In this document: one piece after another, positions 8,758 through 16,570 of the stretch
How positions within the stretch are numbered: position 1 is the first letter of the stretch
How the letters are laid out: each line of letters begins with the position of its first letter
Assembly: GCA_019240755.1 (NCBI GenBank)
Contig: JAFAXS010000150.1
Location: 1-35,592, forward strand
DNA length: 35,592 nt
Source: Vulcanimicrobiota bacterium
Lineage (GTDB): Bacteria > Vulcanimicrobiota > Vulcanimicrobiia > Vulcanimicrobiales > Vulcanimicrobiaceae
Direction of reading: 5' to 3'
The notes under the pieces: model-generated
The model's database searches: none
What the model saw: the letters and a program-made list of their open reading frames with translations, nothing else
Told to the model about the DNA's origin: nothing
Position numbers and translations under genes: made by a program

Positions 8758-8767
8758 TTGTCATCCT
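8758..8767 (-). promoter_or_regulatory. pstC ribosome binding site supplied by a dispersed repeat
   Basis: On the minus strand the bases before the pstC ATG read AGGATGACAA, giving AGGA with a six-base spacer. These bases are the end of the repeat copy at 8760-8782, so the repeat appears to have donated the Shine-Dalgarno sequence. Confidence 0.6.
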
Positions 8768-8782
8768 GAGCTTGTCGAAGGA
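8760..8782. repeat. Dispersed palindromic repeat copy in the pstS-pstC gap
   Basis: The core GTCATCCTGAGCTTGTCGA followed by AGGA matches other intergenic copies at 29317, 35484 and partial copies elsewhere. The full palindrome would end AGGATGAC; here the right arm is degenerate (AGGACCTT). It occupies most of the 27 bases between the pstS stop and the pstC start. Confidence 0.75.
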
Positions 8783-8784
8783 CC

Positions 8785-9813
8785 TTAGTGTTGCATTTGT
8801 TTGAGGGTCGAAAGTGCGGAGGCCTGTATGCTGCGCGGCAGGGGAACGTAATCGAGAGACTTTGCATTCTCTTGTCCCGCCGAACTGACGAGCCATGAGA
8901 GCACGTCATAGAGCATCCGCGCGCGTCCGGAGTCCGCCGGCTTCTTGTAAACGACGACCCACGAGAAACCCGCAACGGGATACGAGTTGGCGCCCGGGGC
9001 GTCGACGATCGAGAAATCGGTGGGGCTCACGTGCGGTTTGTCGGCCGCTGCCGCCGCCACCGTCGCCTCCGAGCACGCGACCCACTTGCCCGCGCTGTTT
9101 TGCAGCGTCACGGCCGGCATGTGGTTCTCCACCACGTAGGCCAGCTCGACGTAGCCGATCGCTCCGGGCGTGCTGCGGATCTGTCCCGCGACGCCTTCAT
9201 TGCCCTTGGCTCCCACGGCGCTAGGCGCGGGCCACGACACGCTCTTGCCGACGCCGACGCGGCTCTTCCACTCCCCCGAGACGTGGCTCAGGAAGTCCGT
9301 GAAGATGTAACTCGTGCCCGAGCCGTCCGAGCGGTGCACGACCACGATCGCGGTGTCGGGAAGCTTCACGCCGTGGTTGGCGCGCGCGATCTGCGGATCG
9401 TTCCACTTAGTGATCTTGCCCAAGTAGATGTCTGCCAACGTCTGGCGAGTCAACTTGATCGTCGCGCTGACGCCGGGTAAGTTGTAGGCGATCGCCGCCC
9501 CGCCGAGCGCCACGGGAATCTGCAACACGGGCTGGCCCGCGCGCTGCAGTTCCTGCGCGTTCATCGGTACGTCGGTCGCGCCGAAGTCCACGTTCTTGGC
9601 GGTGAACTGCGCAATCCCGCCGCCGCTGCCGATGGACTGATAGTTCACCGTCACGTCCGGATTTTTCTGACTGTAGACGTAGAAGGCTTTGGAAAAGAAC
9701 GGGTAGTCGAAGCTCGATCCGGCGCCGGTCAGCTGCGTCGCGGCTGCCGCCGGAAGCGCCATGACGGCCGCGATAACGAGCGCCGCGCAGCCGCGCGTGA
9801 GCGATCCAAACAC
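8785..9813 (-). CDS. pstS: Phosphate ABC transporter substrate-binding protein PstS
   Basis: PstS is the periplasmic phosphate-binding component that feeds PstCAB. The 342-residue product starts at GTG 9813 with AAGGAG eight bases upstream. It has a cleavable signal peptide (ALVIAAVMALPAAAA, about residues 11-25). Phosphate-binding landmarks are TGAGSSFDYPFF, YQSIGSGGGIAQF and HRSDGSGTSYIFTDFL. It is the first gene of pstSCAB and is divergent from thrS across 164 bases, where a candidate PHO box lies 72-88 bases before the start. No lipobox is evident, so the protein is probably soluble in the periplasm. Confidence 0.96.
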   Translation of the reverse strand: MFGSLTRGCAALVIAAVMALPAAAATQLTGAGSSFDYPFFSKAFYVYSQKNPDVTVNYQSIGSGGGIAQFTAKNVDFGATDVPMNAQELQRAGQPVLQIPVALGGAAIAYNLPGVSATIKLTRQTLADIYLGKITKWNDPQIARANHGVKLPDTAIVVVHRSDGSGTSYIFTDFLSHVSGEWKSRVGVGKSVSWPAPSAVGAKGNEGVAGQIRSTPGAIGYVELAYVVENHMPAVTLQNSAGKWVACSEATVAAAAADKPHVSPTDFSIVDAPGANSYPVAGFSWVVVYKKPADSGRARMLYDVLSWLVSSAGQENAKSLDYVPLPRSIQASALSTLKQMQH

Positions 9814-9844
9814 GTGTAAGACTCCTTATAAAGGTGATGTCGGC

Positions 9845-9861
9845 GGCCTCTGGCAGAGGCC
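9845..9861. repeat. Perfect inverted repeat in pstS leader
   Basis: GGCCTC and GAGGCC are separated by five bases (TGGCA), a six-base-pair hairpin about 32 bases before the pstS start. It lies between the candidate PHO box and the ribosome binding site and could be an mRNA leader hairpin or a protein site; the role is not known. Confidence 0.45.
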
Positions 9862-9884
9862 TCGATATCTTTGTAGCGGAGCCC

Positions 9885-9901
9885 TATTAACGCTATATTA
9901 A
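9885..9901 (-). promoter_or_regulatory. Candidate PHO box upstream of pstS
   Basis: On the minus strand the sequence is TTAATA, five bases, TTAATA: two direct repeats at 11-base spacing. This fits the Bacillus-type PhoP half-site TT(A/C/T)A(C/T)A with five-base gaps. It stands in a GC-rich genome, so an AT-rich phased repeat at this place is noteworthy. Only two half-sites are clear, where typical boxes have more, and no phoP/phoR gene is in the window. Confidence 0.45.
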
Positions 9902-9908
9902 GAGCCCG

Positions 9909-9920
9909 GTCATCCTGACT
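9909..9920. repeat. Half copy of the dispersed repeat
   Basis: GTCATCCTGACT matches the left arm of the GTCATCCTGAG repeat, then diverges. It lies in the pstS-thrS intergenic region next to the candidate PHO box. At this length it could be chance. Confidence 0.3.
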
Positions 9921-9977
9921 CTGCTCGCCCTCACAGCAACTTTACAGCGAACCTATGCCATCCTAGGGTCTCCAAGC

Positions 9978-11690
9978 ATGCGTGCATCTCTGCCCGAACT
10001 GCGCCACACCGCCGCACACGTGCTGGCGTATGCCGTTCAGGATCTCTTCCCGGAGGCGAAGCCGACGATCGGCCCGGCGATCGAAAACGGCTTCTACTAC
10101 GATTTCGATCGCGCCGAGCCGTTCACGCCGCACGATCTCGAGCGCCTCGAGGGCCGGATGGCCGAAATCGTCGCGGCCGACTACAAGATGACCGGCCGCG
10201 AGGTCTCGCGCGACCAAGCGATCGCTTCCTTTAAGTCGAACCCGTACAAGGCCGAGATCGCCCGGGAAATTCCTGACGGCGAACCGATCACGCTCTACAC
10301 GATCGGCGAGTTCACGGACCTCTGCCGGGGCGGTCATGCCGAGTCCACCGGGGCCGTCGGCGCGTTCAAGCTCACGAGCGTCGCGGGCGCGTATTGGCGG
10401 GGCGACGAGCACAAGCCGATGCTCCAGCGCATCTACGGCACGGCATGGTACGACCGTGCCCAGCTCGACGACTATCTCGCTCGTCTAGAAGAGGCGCAGC
10501 GCCGCGACCATCGCAAGCTCGGCGCCGAGCTCGATCTCTTTTCAATTGAAGAAGATGCCGGCGGCGGCCTCGTGTTCTGGCATCCCAAGGGCGCGATCGT
10601 GCGGGAGATCGTCGAGAGCTTCATCCGCGAAGGCCTGCGCGAGCGCGGCTATCTGCCCGTCGTCACGCCGCACGTCGCGAGCGAGCGCCTCTACGAAATT
10701 TCCGGGCATCTCGAAAATTTTGCTGCGAACATGTTCGGGCCGCTCGAGGTGGAGACGCAGCGCTTTCGGCTCAAACCGATGAATTGCCCGGGACACATTC
10801 TGATCTATCGCAGCCGCCTGCGCAGCTATCGCGATCTTCCGTTGCGTTTCTCGGAGTTCGGTACGGTCTACCGGTTCGAGCGTTCGGGGGTGCTGCACGG
10901 ACTCAATCGTGTGCGCGGCTTCACGCAAGACGATGCGCACCTCTTCTGCACGCCCGAACAACTGCAAGGCGAGTTCGAGCAGACGCTCGACGAGGCGCTG
11001 CGCCTGATGAAAGCGTTCGGCTTCGCCGAATTTCAGTACGTGCTCTCGACGCGCGATCCAAAGGACCGCGCGGAGACCGATGCCGTTGCCGAGGCGGCCA
11101 TCCGGCGCGCGTTGGAACGCTACGATCTTCCCTTCGAGGTTGACGAAGGCGGCGGCGCATTTTACGGTCCGAAGCTCGACGTCAACGTCCGCGACGCGCT
11201 CGGCCGCCCGTGGCAACTCGGAACCGTCCAAGTGGATTTCGTGCTGCCCGAACGTTTCGAGTTGAAGTACCGGGGCGCCGACGGCGCCGACCATCGGCCG
11301 GTCATGATTCACCGAGCCCTCGCTGGCTCATTGGAACGTCTCTTCGGAAATCTCGTTGAACATTACGGGGGCGCCTTTCCGGCGTGGCTCGCGCCGGTGC
11401 AAGCGGTCGTCACGCCGATTTCGGAGCACCAAGTACCCTATGCGCGCGAGGTCGCGGCACGGCTGATCGGTGCGGGCTTCCGCGCCGAGGTGGACGAAAG
11501 TAACGAGAAGTTAGGTTATAAGATTCGGCACTGGAAGACTCAGAAAGTACCCTACATTTTAGTGGCAGGAAAGCAAGAGGTTGCCGATGGCACCGTTAAC
11601 GTCAACGCCCGCGGCAGCGACGAGAAGCGAACGATCTCGGTCGGAGCCTTCCTCGAAGAGTTGCGGGCCCGGGTAGAAGCGAAGGAATAA
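9978..11690 (+). CDS. thrS: Threonyl-tRNA synthetase lacking the TGS domain
   Basis: ThrRS charges tRNA-Thr with threonine. The 570-residue product begins directly at the editing (SAD) domain: HTAAH near residues 10-14 and CRGGHAEST are its zinc-like editing motifs. The class II core follows, with MNCPGH (catalytic zinc Cys), TQDDAHLFC, FYGPKLDV and MIHRALAGSLERL (zinc His), and then the C-terminal anticodon-binding domain from about residue 470. Bacterial ThrRS is usually about 640 residues with an N-terminal TGS domain of about 60 residues; that domain is absent here, and there is no room for it because only 164 bases separate the start from pstS. The Shine-Dalgarno match is weak. The lipoprotein gene follows after eight bases. 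Confidence 0.95.
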   Translation: MRASLPELRHTAAHVLAYAVQDLFPEAKPTIGPAIENGFYYDFDRAEPFTPHDLERLEGRMAEIVAADYKMTGREVSRDQAIASFKSNPYKAEIAREIPDGEPITLYTIGEFTDLCRGGHAESTGAVGAFKLTSVAGAYWRGDEHKPMLQRIYGTAWYDRAQLDDYLARLEEAQRRDHRKLGAELDLFSIEEDAGGGLVFWHPKGAIVREIVESFIREGLRERGYLPVVTPHVASERLYEISGHLENFAANMFGPLEVETQRFRLKPMNCPGHILIYRSRLRSYRDLPLRFSEFGTVYRFERSGVLHGLNRVRGFTQDDAHLFCTPEQLQGEFEQTLDEALRLMKAFGFAEFQYVLSTRDPKDRAETDAVAEAAIRRALERYDLPFEVDEGGGAFYGPKLDVNVRDALGRPWQLGTVQVDFVLPERFELKYRGADGADHRPVMIHRALAGSLERLFGNLVEHYGGAFPAWLAPVQAVVTPISEHQVPYAREVAARLIGAGFRAEVDESNEKLGYKIRHWKTQKVPYILVAGKQEVADGTVNVNARGSDEKRTISVGAFLEELRARVEAKE

Positions 11691-11698
11691 GAGCAGTG

Positions 11699-12622
11699 AT
11701 GCGTTGCGATAGCCGAGTTCTATTTGCGGCCATGGCGCTGGCGTTGGCCTCCTGTCAAGGCTCGGGGTTCGATTCCGGCATGGGCGGCATGGAGCCGCCC
11801 GTCACGCAGCCGGGCTCCATCGGCGGCATGAACGGCGGCATCGGCAGCATGAACGGCAACAACACGATGGCCGGTCCGACGATCGGACCGAACGGCCGCG
11901 AAGAGCTCACGAATCCGGGCGCGACGCTGGCCCCCAACGAAGCCCAATATCCGATCGGCCAGGCGCCGAGCGGCATGAACTGTCCCAGGCTGCTGGAGTT
12001 CAGTCAGCAATACACGTGCACGCTCGCGTTCAACATTCCGCCGTCGCCGGCGCCCGGAACCTCGGCTAAATCGAGCGCGAAACCAACGGCCAGCCCGACG
12101 CCGTCACCGAAACCGAGCGCATCGTCCGATGACGAGGACGCGCCCGATACGACCGACGGCGACAGCCCGACGCCGTCGCCCACGCCGCTCGGAACGATGA
12201 CGATGCAAGTCGAGCCGCTTCCACGCGACGTTCCGAACATGACGAATCCCAACCCGATGTTCATGCACATCACGCCGCTCGTCGCGATCCGGCTCCAAAG
12301 CAACACCGATTTCCAACTCAACGGCCAGGCGTCGGTGCAGTACACGCTTCCGGAAATTCAGTACGCGGGACGCGTCTTCACGCTGCAGCTGTACAACGAG
12401 ACCGTGCTGCGCGGAAAGCGCACGGATCAACTGCTCGGAAACTTCGAGAAGTTCACGACACCGCAGGCGCAGACGCTACAGTTCTCCTTCTCCACGCCGA
12501 AAGTGACGGTCCGCCATACCGCGATCTGGCTGCTCGCGCTCTACGGCGCACAACTGCCGCCGGGTTCTACACCGACGCCGTCCCCAACGCCGTCCCCAAC
12601 AAGCTCCCCAACAGGGCACTAA
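11699..12622 (+). CDS. Predicted lipoprotein with Met/Gly-rich and Pro/Ser/Thr-rich linkers
   Basis: A 307-residue lipoprotein candidate: signal LFAAMALALASCQ with acylated Cys19. Next comes a low-complexity stretch rich in Gly and Met (GMGGMEPP, IGGMNGGIGSMNGN), a short region with two cysteines (MNCPRLLEF, QYTC), a Pro/Ser/Thr-rich spacer (about residues 120-165) and a C-terminal beta-rich domain (LVAIRLQSNTDFQLNG to VRHTAIWLLALYG), ending in another PTPSPTPS tail. I do not recognise the family. The start could be GTG 11696 or ATG 11699; the difference is one residue. It lies eight bases after thrS, probably cotranscribed, and its TAA overlaps the stop of the convergent MFS gene. Confidence 0.72.
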   Translation: MRCDSRVLFAAMALALASCQGSGFDSGMGGMEPPVTQPGSIGGMNGGIGSMNGNNTMAGPTIGPNGREELTNPGATLAPNEAQYPIGQAPSGMNCPRLLEFSQQYTCTLAFNIPPSPAPGTSAKSSAKPTASPTPSPKPSASSDDEDAPDTTDGDSPTPSPTPLGTMTMQVEPLPRDVPNMTNPNPMFMHITPLVAIRLQSNTDFQLNGQASVQYTLPEIQYAGRVFTLQLYNETVLRGKRTDQLLGNFEKFTTPQAQTLQFSFSTPKVTVRHTAIWLLALYGAQLPPGSTPTPSPTPSPTSSPTGH

Positions 12623-13860
12623 CCCGAGCCGGTAAACGCCACCTCGCGCCCCTCGCGGCGCACGAGATAGCCGATCGCGGTCAACGCGACGACGCATGCC
12701 AACACGAGAACAACCACCATCGCCATGGCCGCGCCATAGTTGAATGCGCCGCCGGGAAGCACGAAGCGCTGTGCGTACGTGGCTTCGATCTGCGCGACGC
12801 CCGCCGCGAGCAAGTTGCCGAGCTGATACGTAAAGCCGGGAAAGGTACCGCGGACCTCGCCCGGTGAGAGTTCGTTGAGGTGTGCGGGAATCACGCCCCA
12901 CGCCCCTTGCACCATGAACTGCATCGCGAAGGCGCCCAACGCGAGCAGCGCAACGGTGTGGCTGAACGCCCATAGCGGAATCGCGCAGGCCGCGAGCACC
13001 GCGCAGGCGATGATCGTCGCGCGTCTGCCAAATCGCTGCGAGAGCGCGCCGCTGACGATTCCACCCGCAATCGCGCCGAAGGCCGCCACGATCGCAAGCG
13101 ACGACGTCACGCCGGGCGAAAAGCCGTGTTGCTTCTGCAGAAAGGTTGCATAGAGGTCTTGCGTGCCGTGCGACAACGCGTTGAACGCGCCCATGAATAG
13201 GATCGCGTAGAGCACGAGCGGCCAGTGCGCTGCGAACGACTTCAGCAGCGACGACGTCGAGAGCGCCACAGTCCTTGCGCGCCGCTCAAGCCACACCGGC
13301 GATTCCGGCACGTTTTTCCGAATGTAGAATATCAGCAGCGACGGCAACACGCCGATCACGAAGAGTCCCCGCCAATCCCAGTGCGTAAACCGAAAGATGA
13401 GGTAGTACGCGACCGCGGCCAACAGAAAGCCGACCATGTAGCCTTCCTGCAACATGCCGCTGAAAAGCCCGCGGCGCTTCGGCGGCAACGCCTCCATCGC
13501 CATCGCCGCTCCGAGTCCCCATTCACCGCCCATCGCGACGCCGTAGAGCGCGCGCAGAACCAAGAACACCGTGAAGTTGGGCGAGAAGGCCGTCAACAGC
13601 TCGATCAGCGAGTAGCAGGCGATATCCACCATCAGCGGCGTGCGGCGGCCGTAGCGATCGCCGATCCAGCCGAAGAGCAGCGCGCCGAGCGGCCGGCACA
13701 TCAGCGTCAAGGTGATGGCGACGGCGACCTCGGCGACGGTCCTTTCGAAACTCGTTGCGATGCGCGCAATCACGAAGGTGAGCAGAAAGAAATCGAAAGC
13801 ATCGAGCGTCCATCCAAGGAACGCCGCAATGAAGGTGCGTCGCGCCGCGCTCTCCACCAT
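12619..13860 (-). CDS. MFS transporter, carboxylate/sialate:H+ symporter type (SHS-like)
   Basis: The 413-residue protein has 12 predicted transmembrane segments and the major facilitator motif GWIGDRYGRR between segments 2 and 3. The opening GWTLDAFDFFLLTFV is typical of the sialate/lactate (SHS/Jen-like) group of proton symporters, and MGGEWGLGAAMAMEALP fits the loop region of the same group. A monocarboxylate such as lactate is a plausible substrate, inferred from similarity only. It is convergent with the lipoprotein gene, the two stop codons overlapping within four bases (12619-12622). The ATG at 13860 starts in a sensible place a few residues before the first helix. Confidence 0.87.
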   Translation of the reverse strand: MVESAARRTFIAAFLGWTLDAFDFFLLTFVIARIATSFERTVAEVAVAITLTLMCRPLGALLFGWIGDRYGRRTPLMVDIACYSLIELLTAFSPNFTVFLVLRALYGVAMGGEWGLGAAMAMEALPPKRRGLFSGMLQEGYMVGFLLAAVAYYLIFRFTHWDWRGLFVIGVLPSLLIFYIRKNVPESPVWLERRARTVALSTSSLLKSFAAHWPLVLYAILFMGAFNALSHGTQDLYATFLQKQHGFSPGVTSSLAIVAAFGAIAGGIVSGALSQRFGRRATIIACAVLAACAIPLWAFSHTVALLALGAFAMQFMVQGAWGVIPAHLNELSPGEVRGTFPGFTYQLGNLLAAGVAQIEATYAQRFVLPGGAFNYGAAMAMVVVLVLACVVALTAIGYLVRREGREVAFTGSG

Positions 13861-13887
13861 CGCCCCGTTTTCTTACAGCCCCGTATT

Positions 13888-13908
13888 GTCATGCTGACCT
13901 AGGATGAG
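13888..13908. repeat. Degenerate copy of dispersed repeat
   Basis: GTCATGCTGA followed by CCTAGGATGAG resembles the GTCATGCTGAG...repeat at 29317 but has lost the central part. It lies in the divergent spacer between the MFS gene and the beta-propeller lipoprotein gene. Confidence 0.35.
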
Positions 13909-13971
13909 CGGGCCAACTGCCTGTCGTAACAGGCGGTCCACAAATTACCCCAAGACTCGGAGGACCACCAA

Positions 13972-14988
13972 ATGTCGCAAACGACTTTACGACGTGCGCT
14001 CCTCGTAGGGGCCGCGCTCGCATTCGTGTCCGGCTGCTCCGGCAGCGGACCGAACTCGACACAAAATTCCTCTCCGGTAACGCCGTCTTCCCACGCCATT
14101 CCGGCGGGGATGCGCATGTTACCGGGACCGGTCGTCTCCGGACCACGCATCGTGCCGATCGTCCCCCTCAAGCCGAACGCGCCGCTTGGCTGGCCGCCGC
14201 GCCACCGGCACAAAGAGATTCTCTTCGTCGCCGACGGCTCCGGCGGCGTGTTGATGTACAATCCGCGCGTCGCCAACTCGGCGCCGACCGGCTCGATCAC
14301 CACAGGCGTCAACGCGCCGTCGCAAGTCGCCGTGGACGGCGCCAAGGCGCTCTACGTTGCTAACTCCGGCAACAACACGGTCACCGTCTATCCGAAAGGA
14401 GCGACGTCACCGAGCCTCACGATCACCGGAGGCTTGAACTCGCCCTACGGCGTCACCGTGGACTCTAAAGGTAACGTGTTCGTCAGCAACCTCGGCTCCA
14501 ACACCGTCACCGCGTATAAGGCGGGGCAGACGTCGCCCTACGCCACGATCAACTTCGGCGCGTTGGGTCAACCCGTCGGCCTTGGATCCGATGCGCAGGA
14601 CAACATCTGGGTTGCCTGCGATAGCACGAACAAGGTGTTCGAGATTCCCGCCGGCTCGACGACGCCGAAAGATGCCGGACTGAGCGGCCTCAACGGTCCG
14701 ATTAGCGTTTCGTTCGGCAAGAGCGACATCATGTACGTCTCGAACTTCGCCGCCTCGAACGTCAACGTCTACGCCTACGGCACGACCACGCCGTCGGCAA
14801 CGATCACGACGGGCATCGAGCACTTCGGTCCCACGCTCGGCGGTTTCACTGCCAAGGGCGCGTATTTCCAGTCGAATCAAGGCGACAACGTCGTCGGCTA
14901 TAAGCCGGGCGCAACGTCGCCGTTCTCCACGCTGACCGGCGCGACGAGTCCGCTCGGCGTCGCGTCCGAACCGCTCGTCACCAAGTAG
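13972..14988 (+). CDS. Beta-propeller (NHL/YncE-like) lipoprotein
   Basis: A 338-residue predicted lipoprotein: signal ALLVGAALAFVSGC with acylated Cys22. From about residue 80 it carries about six propeller blades with repeated elements such as ILFVADGSGGVLMY, ALYVANSGNNTVTVY, NVFVSNLGSNTVTAY and IMYVSNFAASNVNVY, each ending with a TSP-x-x-TI type segment. This is the NHL/YncE-like fold, used for binding outside the cytoplasm; no enzyme motif is seen. The ribosome binding site GGAGGACC precedes ATG 13972. A hairpin follows the stop. Related propellers are at 16571 and, decayed, at 17914. Confidence 0.82.
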   Translation: MSQTTLRRALLVGAALAFVSGCSGSGPNSTQNSSPVTPSSHAIPAGMRMLPGPVVSGPRIVPIVPLKPNAPLGWPPRHRHKEILFVADGSGGVLMYNPRVANSAPTGSITTGVNAPSQVAVDGAKALYVANSGNNTVTVYPKGATSPSLTITGGLNSPYGVTVDSKGNVFVSNLGSNTVTAYKAGQTSPYATINFGALGQPVGLGSDAQDNIWVACDSTNKVFEIPAGSTTPKDAGLSGLNGPISVSFGKSDIMYVSNFAASNVNVYAYGTTTPSATITTGIEHFGPTLGGFTAKGAYFQSNQGDNVVGYKPGATSPFSTLTGATSPLGVASEPLVTK

Positions 14989-14991
14989 CGC

Positions 14992-15024
14992 AAAGGGGCA
15001 CTCGGGTATTCCGGGCGCCCCTTT
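14992..15024 (+). terminator. Probable transcription terminator hairpin
   Basis: AAAGGGGC (14992-14999) pairs perfectly with GCCCCTTT (15017-15024) across a 17-base loop, followed by CTTA. It begins four bases after the stop of the propeller gene. The T tail is short, so termination is likely but not certain. Confidence 0.6.
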
Positions 15025-15081
15025 CTTAGCTTCGTCCGGCTTGCACAGGGGAGACAACGGCCACAAGGAACTCCGCGGAGC

Positions 15082-16443
15082 ATGATGCTCCGCAACTCGT
15101 GCGTTTTGGTCATGCTCGTCTTGATCGCGAGCTGCTCCGGACACACCTCGGCCGTCGGAATGTTGCCTTCGCCATCTGCCGCCGCGCTGGTGCGTCATAC
15201 GACCGGCAGTACCGGCAAGATCAGACACGTCGTCGTTATCATCCAAGAGAATCGCTCGCTCGAAAATCTTTTTGCGGGATTCCACGGCGCCAACGCGCCG
15301 ACGTACGGATACGCGTTCCACAACGGTCACCGGGTGCAAGTAACGCTGCACCAAACCACGTTCGAAACGAACCCGAACCTGCCGCATACCTGGGAGGAGG
15401 CCATTCGCGACTTGGACAACGGCAACATGGACCATTTTCACACGGGTCCTCGCCAGAACTTCGCCGCCTACGCCTTTCTCGATCACGCCGAAATCGCGCC
15501 GTACTGGGCGATGGCCAAGCACTACGTACTCGCCGACGAGATGTTTCCGACGGAGTTCGGCGGCAGCTACACGGCGCACATAACGGCGGTCGCGGGCAAC
15601 GACGACGTCACGGCGACGCAGGCGCTGGTGAACTTTCCCACACACGCCCCCAACGACTGCGACTCTCCGCCCGGCACGAAGAGCTCGCTGGTGAACTCGG
15701 CTCGCGTCGTGGGCGTCGGCAACGGCCCGTTTCCCTGCTACACGCAGTTCAATACGATGGCCGAAGTGCTCGACGCAGCCCACGTTTCGTGGAAGTACTA
15801 CGTCGAACGCCACCTCAACGGCGGCATCTATTCGCCGTTCGAGGCGATCTCATACGTGCGTTACGGCAGCGATTGGAACGCCGATGTGATCGCGCCCGAG
15901 ACCAAGGTGCTCAGCGATATCGCACATCACGAACTCGCCCACGTCAGTTGGGTGACACCCAACCACTACGATTCCGATCACCCGGGCGTGAAGAGCGATA
16001 AGGGCCCCTCCTGGGTCACCTCGATCGTCAACGCGATCGGTGAAAGCCGCTATTGGCAGTCGAGCGCGATCGTGATAATCTGGGATGATTGGGGCGGCTG
16101 GTACGATAACGCGCCTCCACCGCAGCCGGATTTTCGCGGCTTGGGAATACGCGTTCCCTGCATCATCATTTCACCGTACGCCAAGATCGGTCGCACGGGC
16201 AAGGGCTACGTCTCGCATACGCAATACGAATACGGCAGCATCTTGAAGTTCATCGAAGAGTCGTTCGGCCTGACGGCGATCGGTCCGCCGTGGCAAGGCT
16301 ACACGGATTCGCGCGCCTCAAGCCTTTCCGACGCCTTCAACTTCGCGCAGTCGCCCCGCGCGTTCACGCCGTTCCAGGCGAAGTATCCGGCGTCGTACTT
16401 CATCAACGAGCCGCCGTCAAACGCTCCCGTAGACGACGAATAG
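15082..16443 (+). CDS. Phosphoesterase family lipoprotein (PF04185-type)
   Basis: The 453-residue product is a predicted lipoprotein (LVMLVLIASCSG, Cys18) of the phospholipase C/acid phosphatase-like family. The N-terminal metal/nucleophile region is HVVVIIQENRSLENLFAGF (Glu56, Asn57, Arg58, Ser59), and the late metal motif is WDDWGGWYDNAPPPQ. GCDSPPG-like CDSPPGT, SPYAKIG and YEYGSILKFIEES are shared with the truncated gene at the left edge, so the two are paralogues. It probably releases phosphate or cleaves phospholipids on the outside of the inner membrane; substrate unknown. AAGGA upstream supports the ATG pair at 15082/15085. Confidence 0.87.
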   Translation: MMLRNSCVLVMLVLIASCSGHTSAVGMLPSPSAAALVRHTTGSTGKIRHVVVIIQENRSLENLFAGFHGANAPTYGYAFHNGHRVQVTLHQTTFETNPNLPHTWEEAIRDLDNGNMDHFHTGPRQNFAAYAFLDHAEIAPYWAMAKHYVLADEMFPTEFGGSYTAHITAVAGNDDVTATQALVNFPTHAPNDCDSPPGTKSSLVNSARVVGVGNGPFPCYTQFNTMAEVLDAAHVSWKYYVERHLNGGIYSPFEAISYVRYGSDWNADVIAPETKVLSDIAHHELAHVSWVTPNHYDSDHPGVKSDKGPSWVTSIVNAIGESRYWQSSAIVIIWDDWGGWYDNAPPPQPDFRGLGIRVPCIIISPYAKIGRTGKGYVSHTQYEYGSILKFIEESFGLTAIGPPWQGYTDSRASSLSDAFNFAQSPRAFTPFQAKYPASYFINEPPSNAPVDDE

Positions 16444-16449
16444 GCCTCT

Positions 16450-16470
16450 GTCATCCTGAGCCCTTCGACT
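16450..16470. repeat. Variant copy of dispersed repeat
   Basis: GTCATCCTGAG is followed by CCCTTCGACT instead of CTTGTCGAAGG. It lies six bases after the phosphoesterase stop in the 127-base gap before the next lipoprotein gene. Confidence 0.5.
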
Positions 16471-16570
16471 CGCGACGCAGCGCTACCGGCCCTGCCACGA
16501 TTCTCGACGATGATGCGTTCTCCGCGTCCTCTCATCGAGGGCCTAAACCGCGACTCTAGAAAACTTCGGC

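Noticed and set aside
14407-15813. Long open frame (468 codons) on the minus strand
   Set aside because: It covers parts of two good plus-strand genes, a terminator hairpin and the intergenic gap, and shows no recognisable motif.
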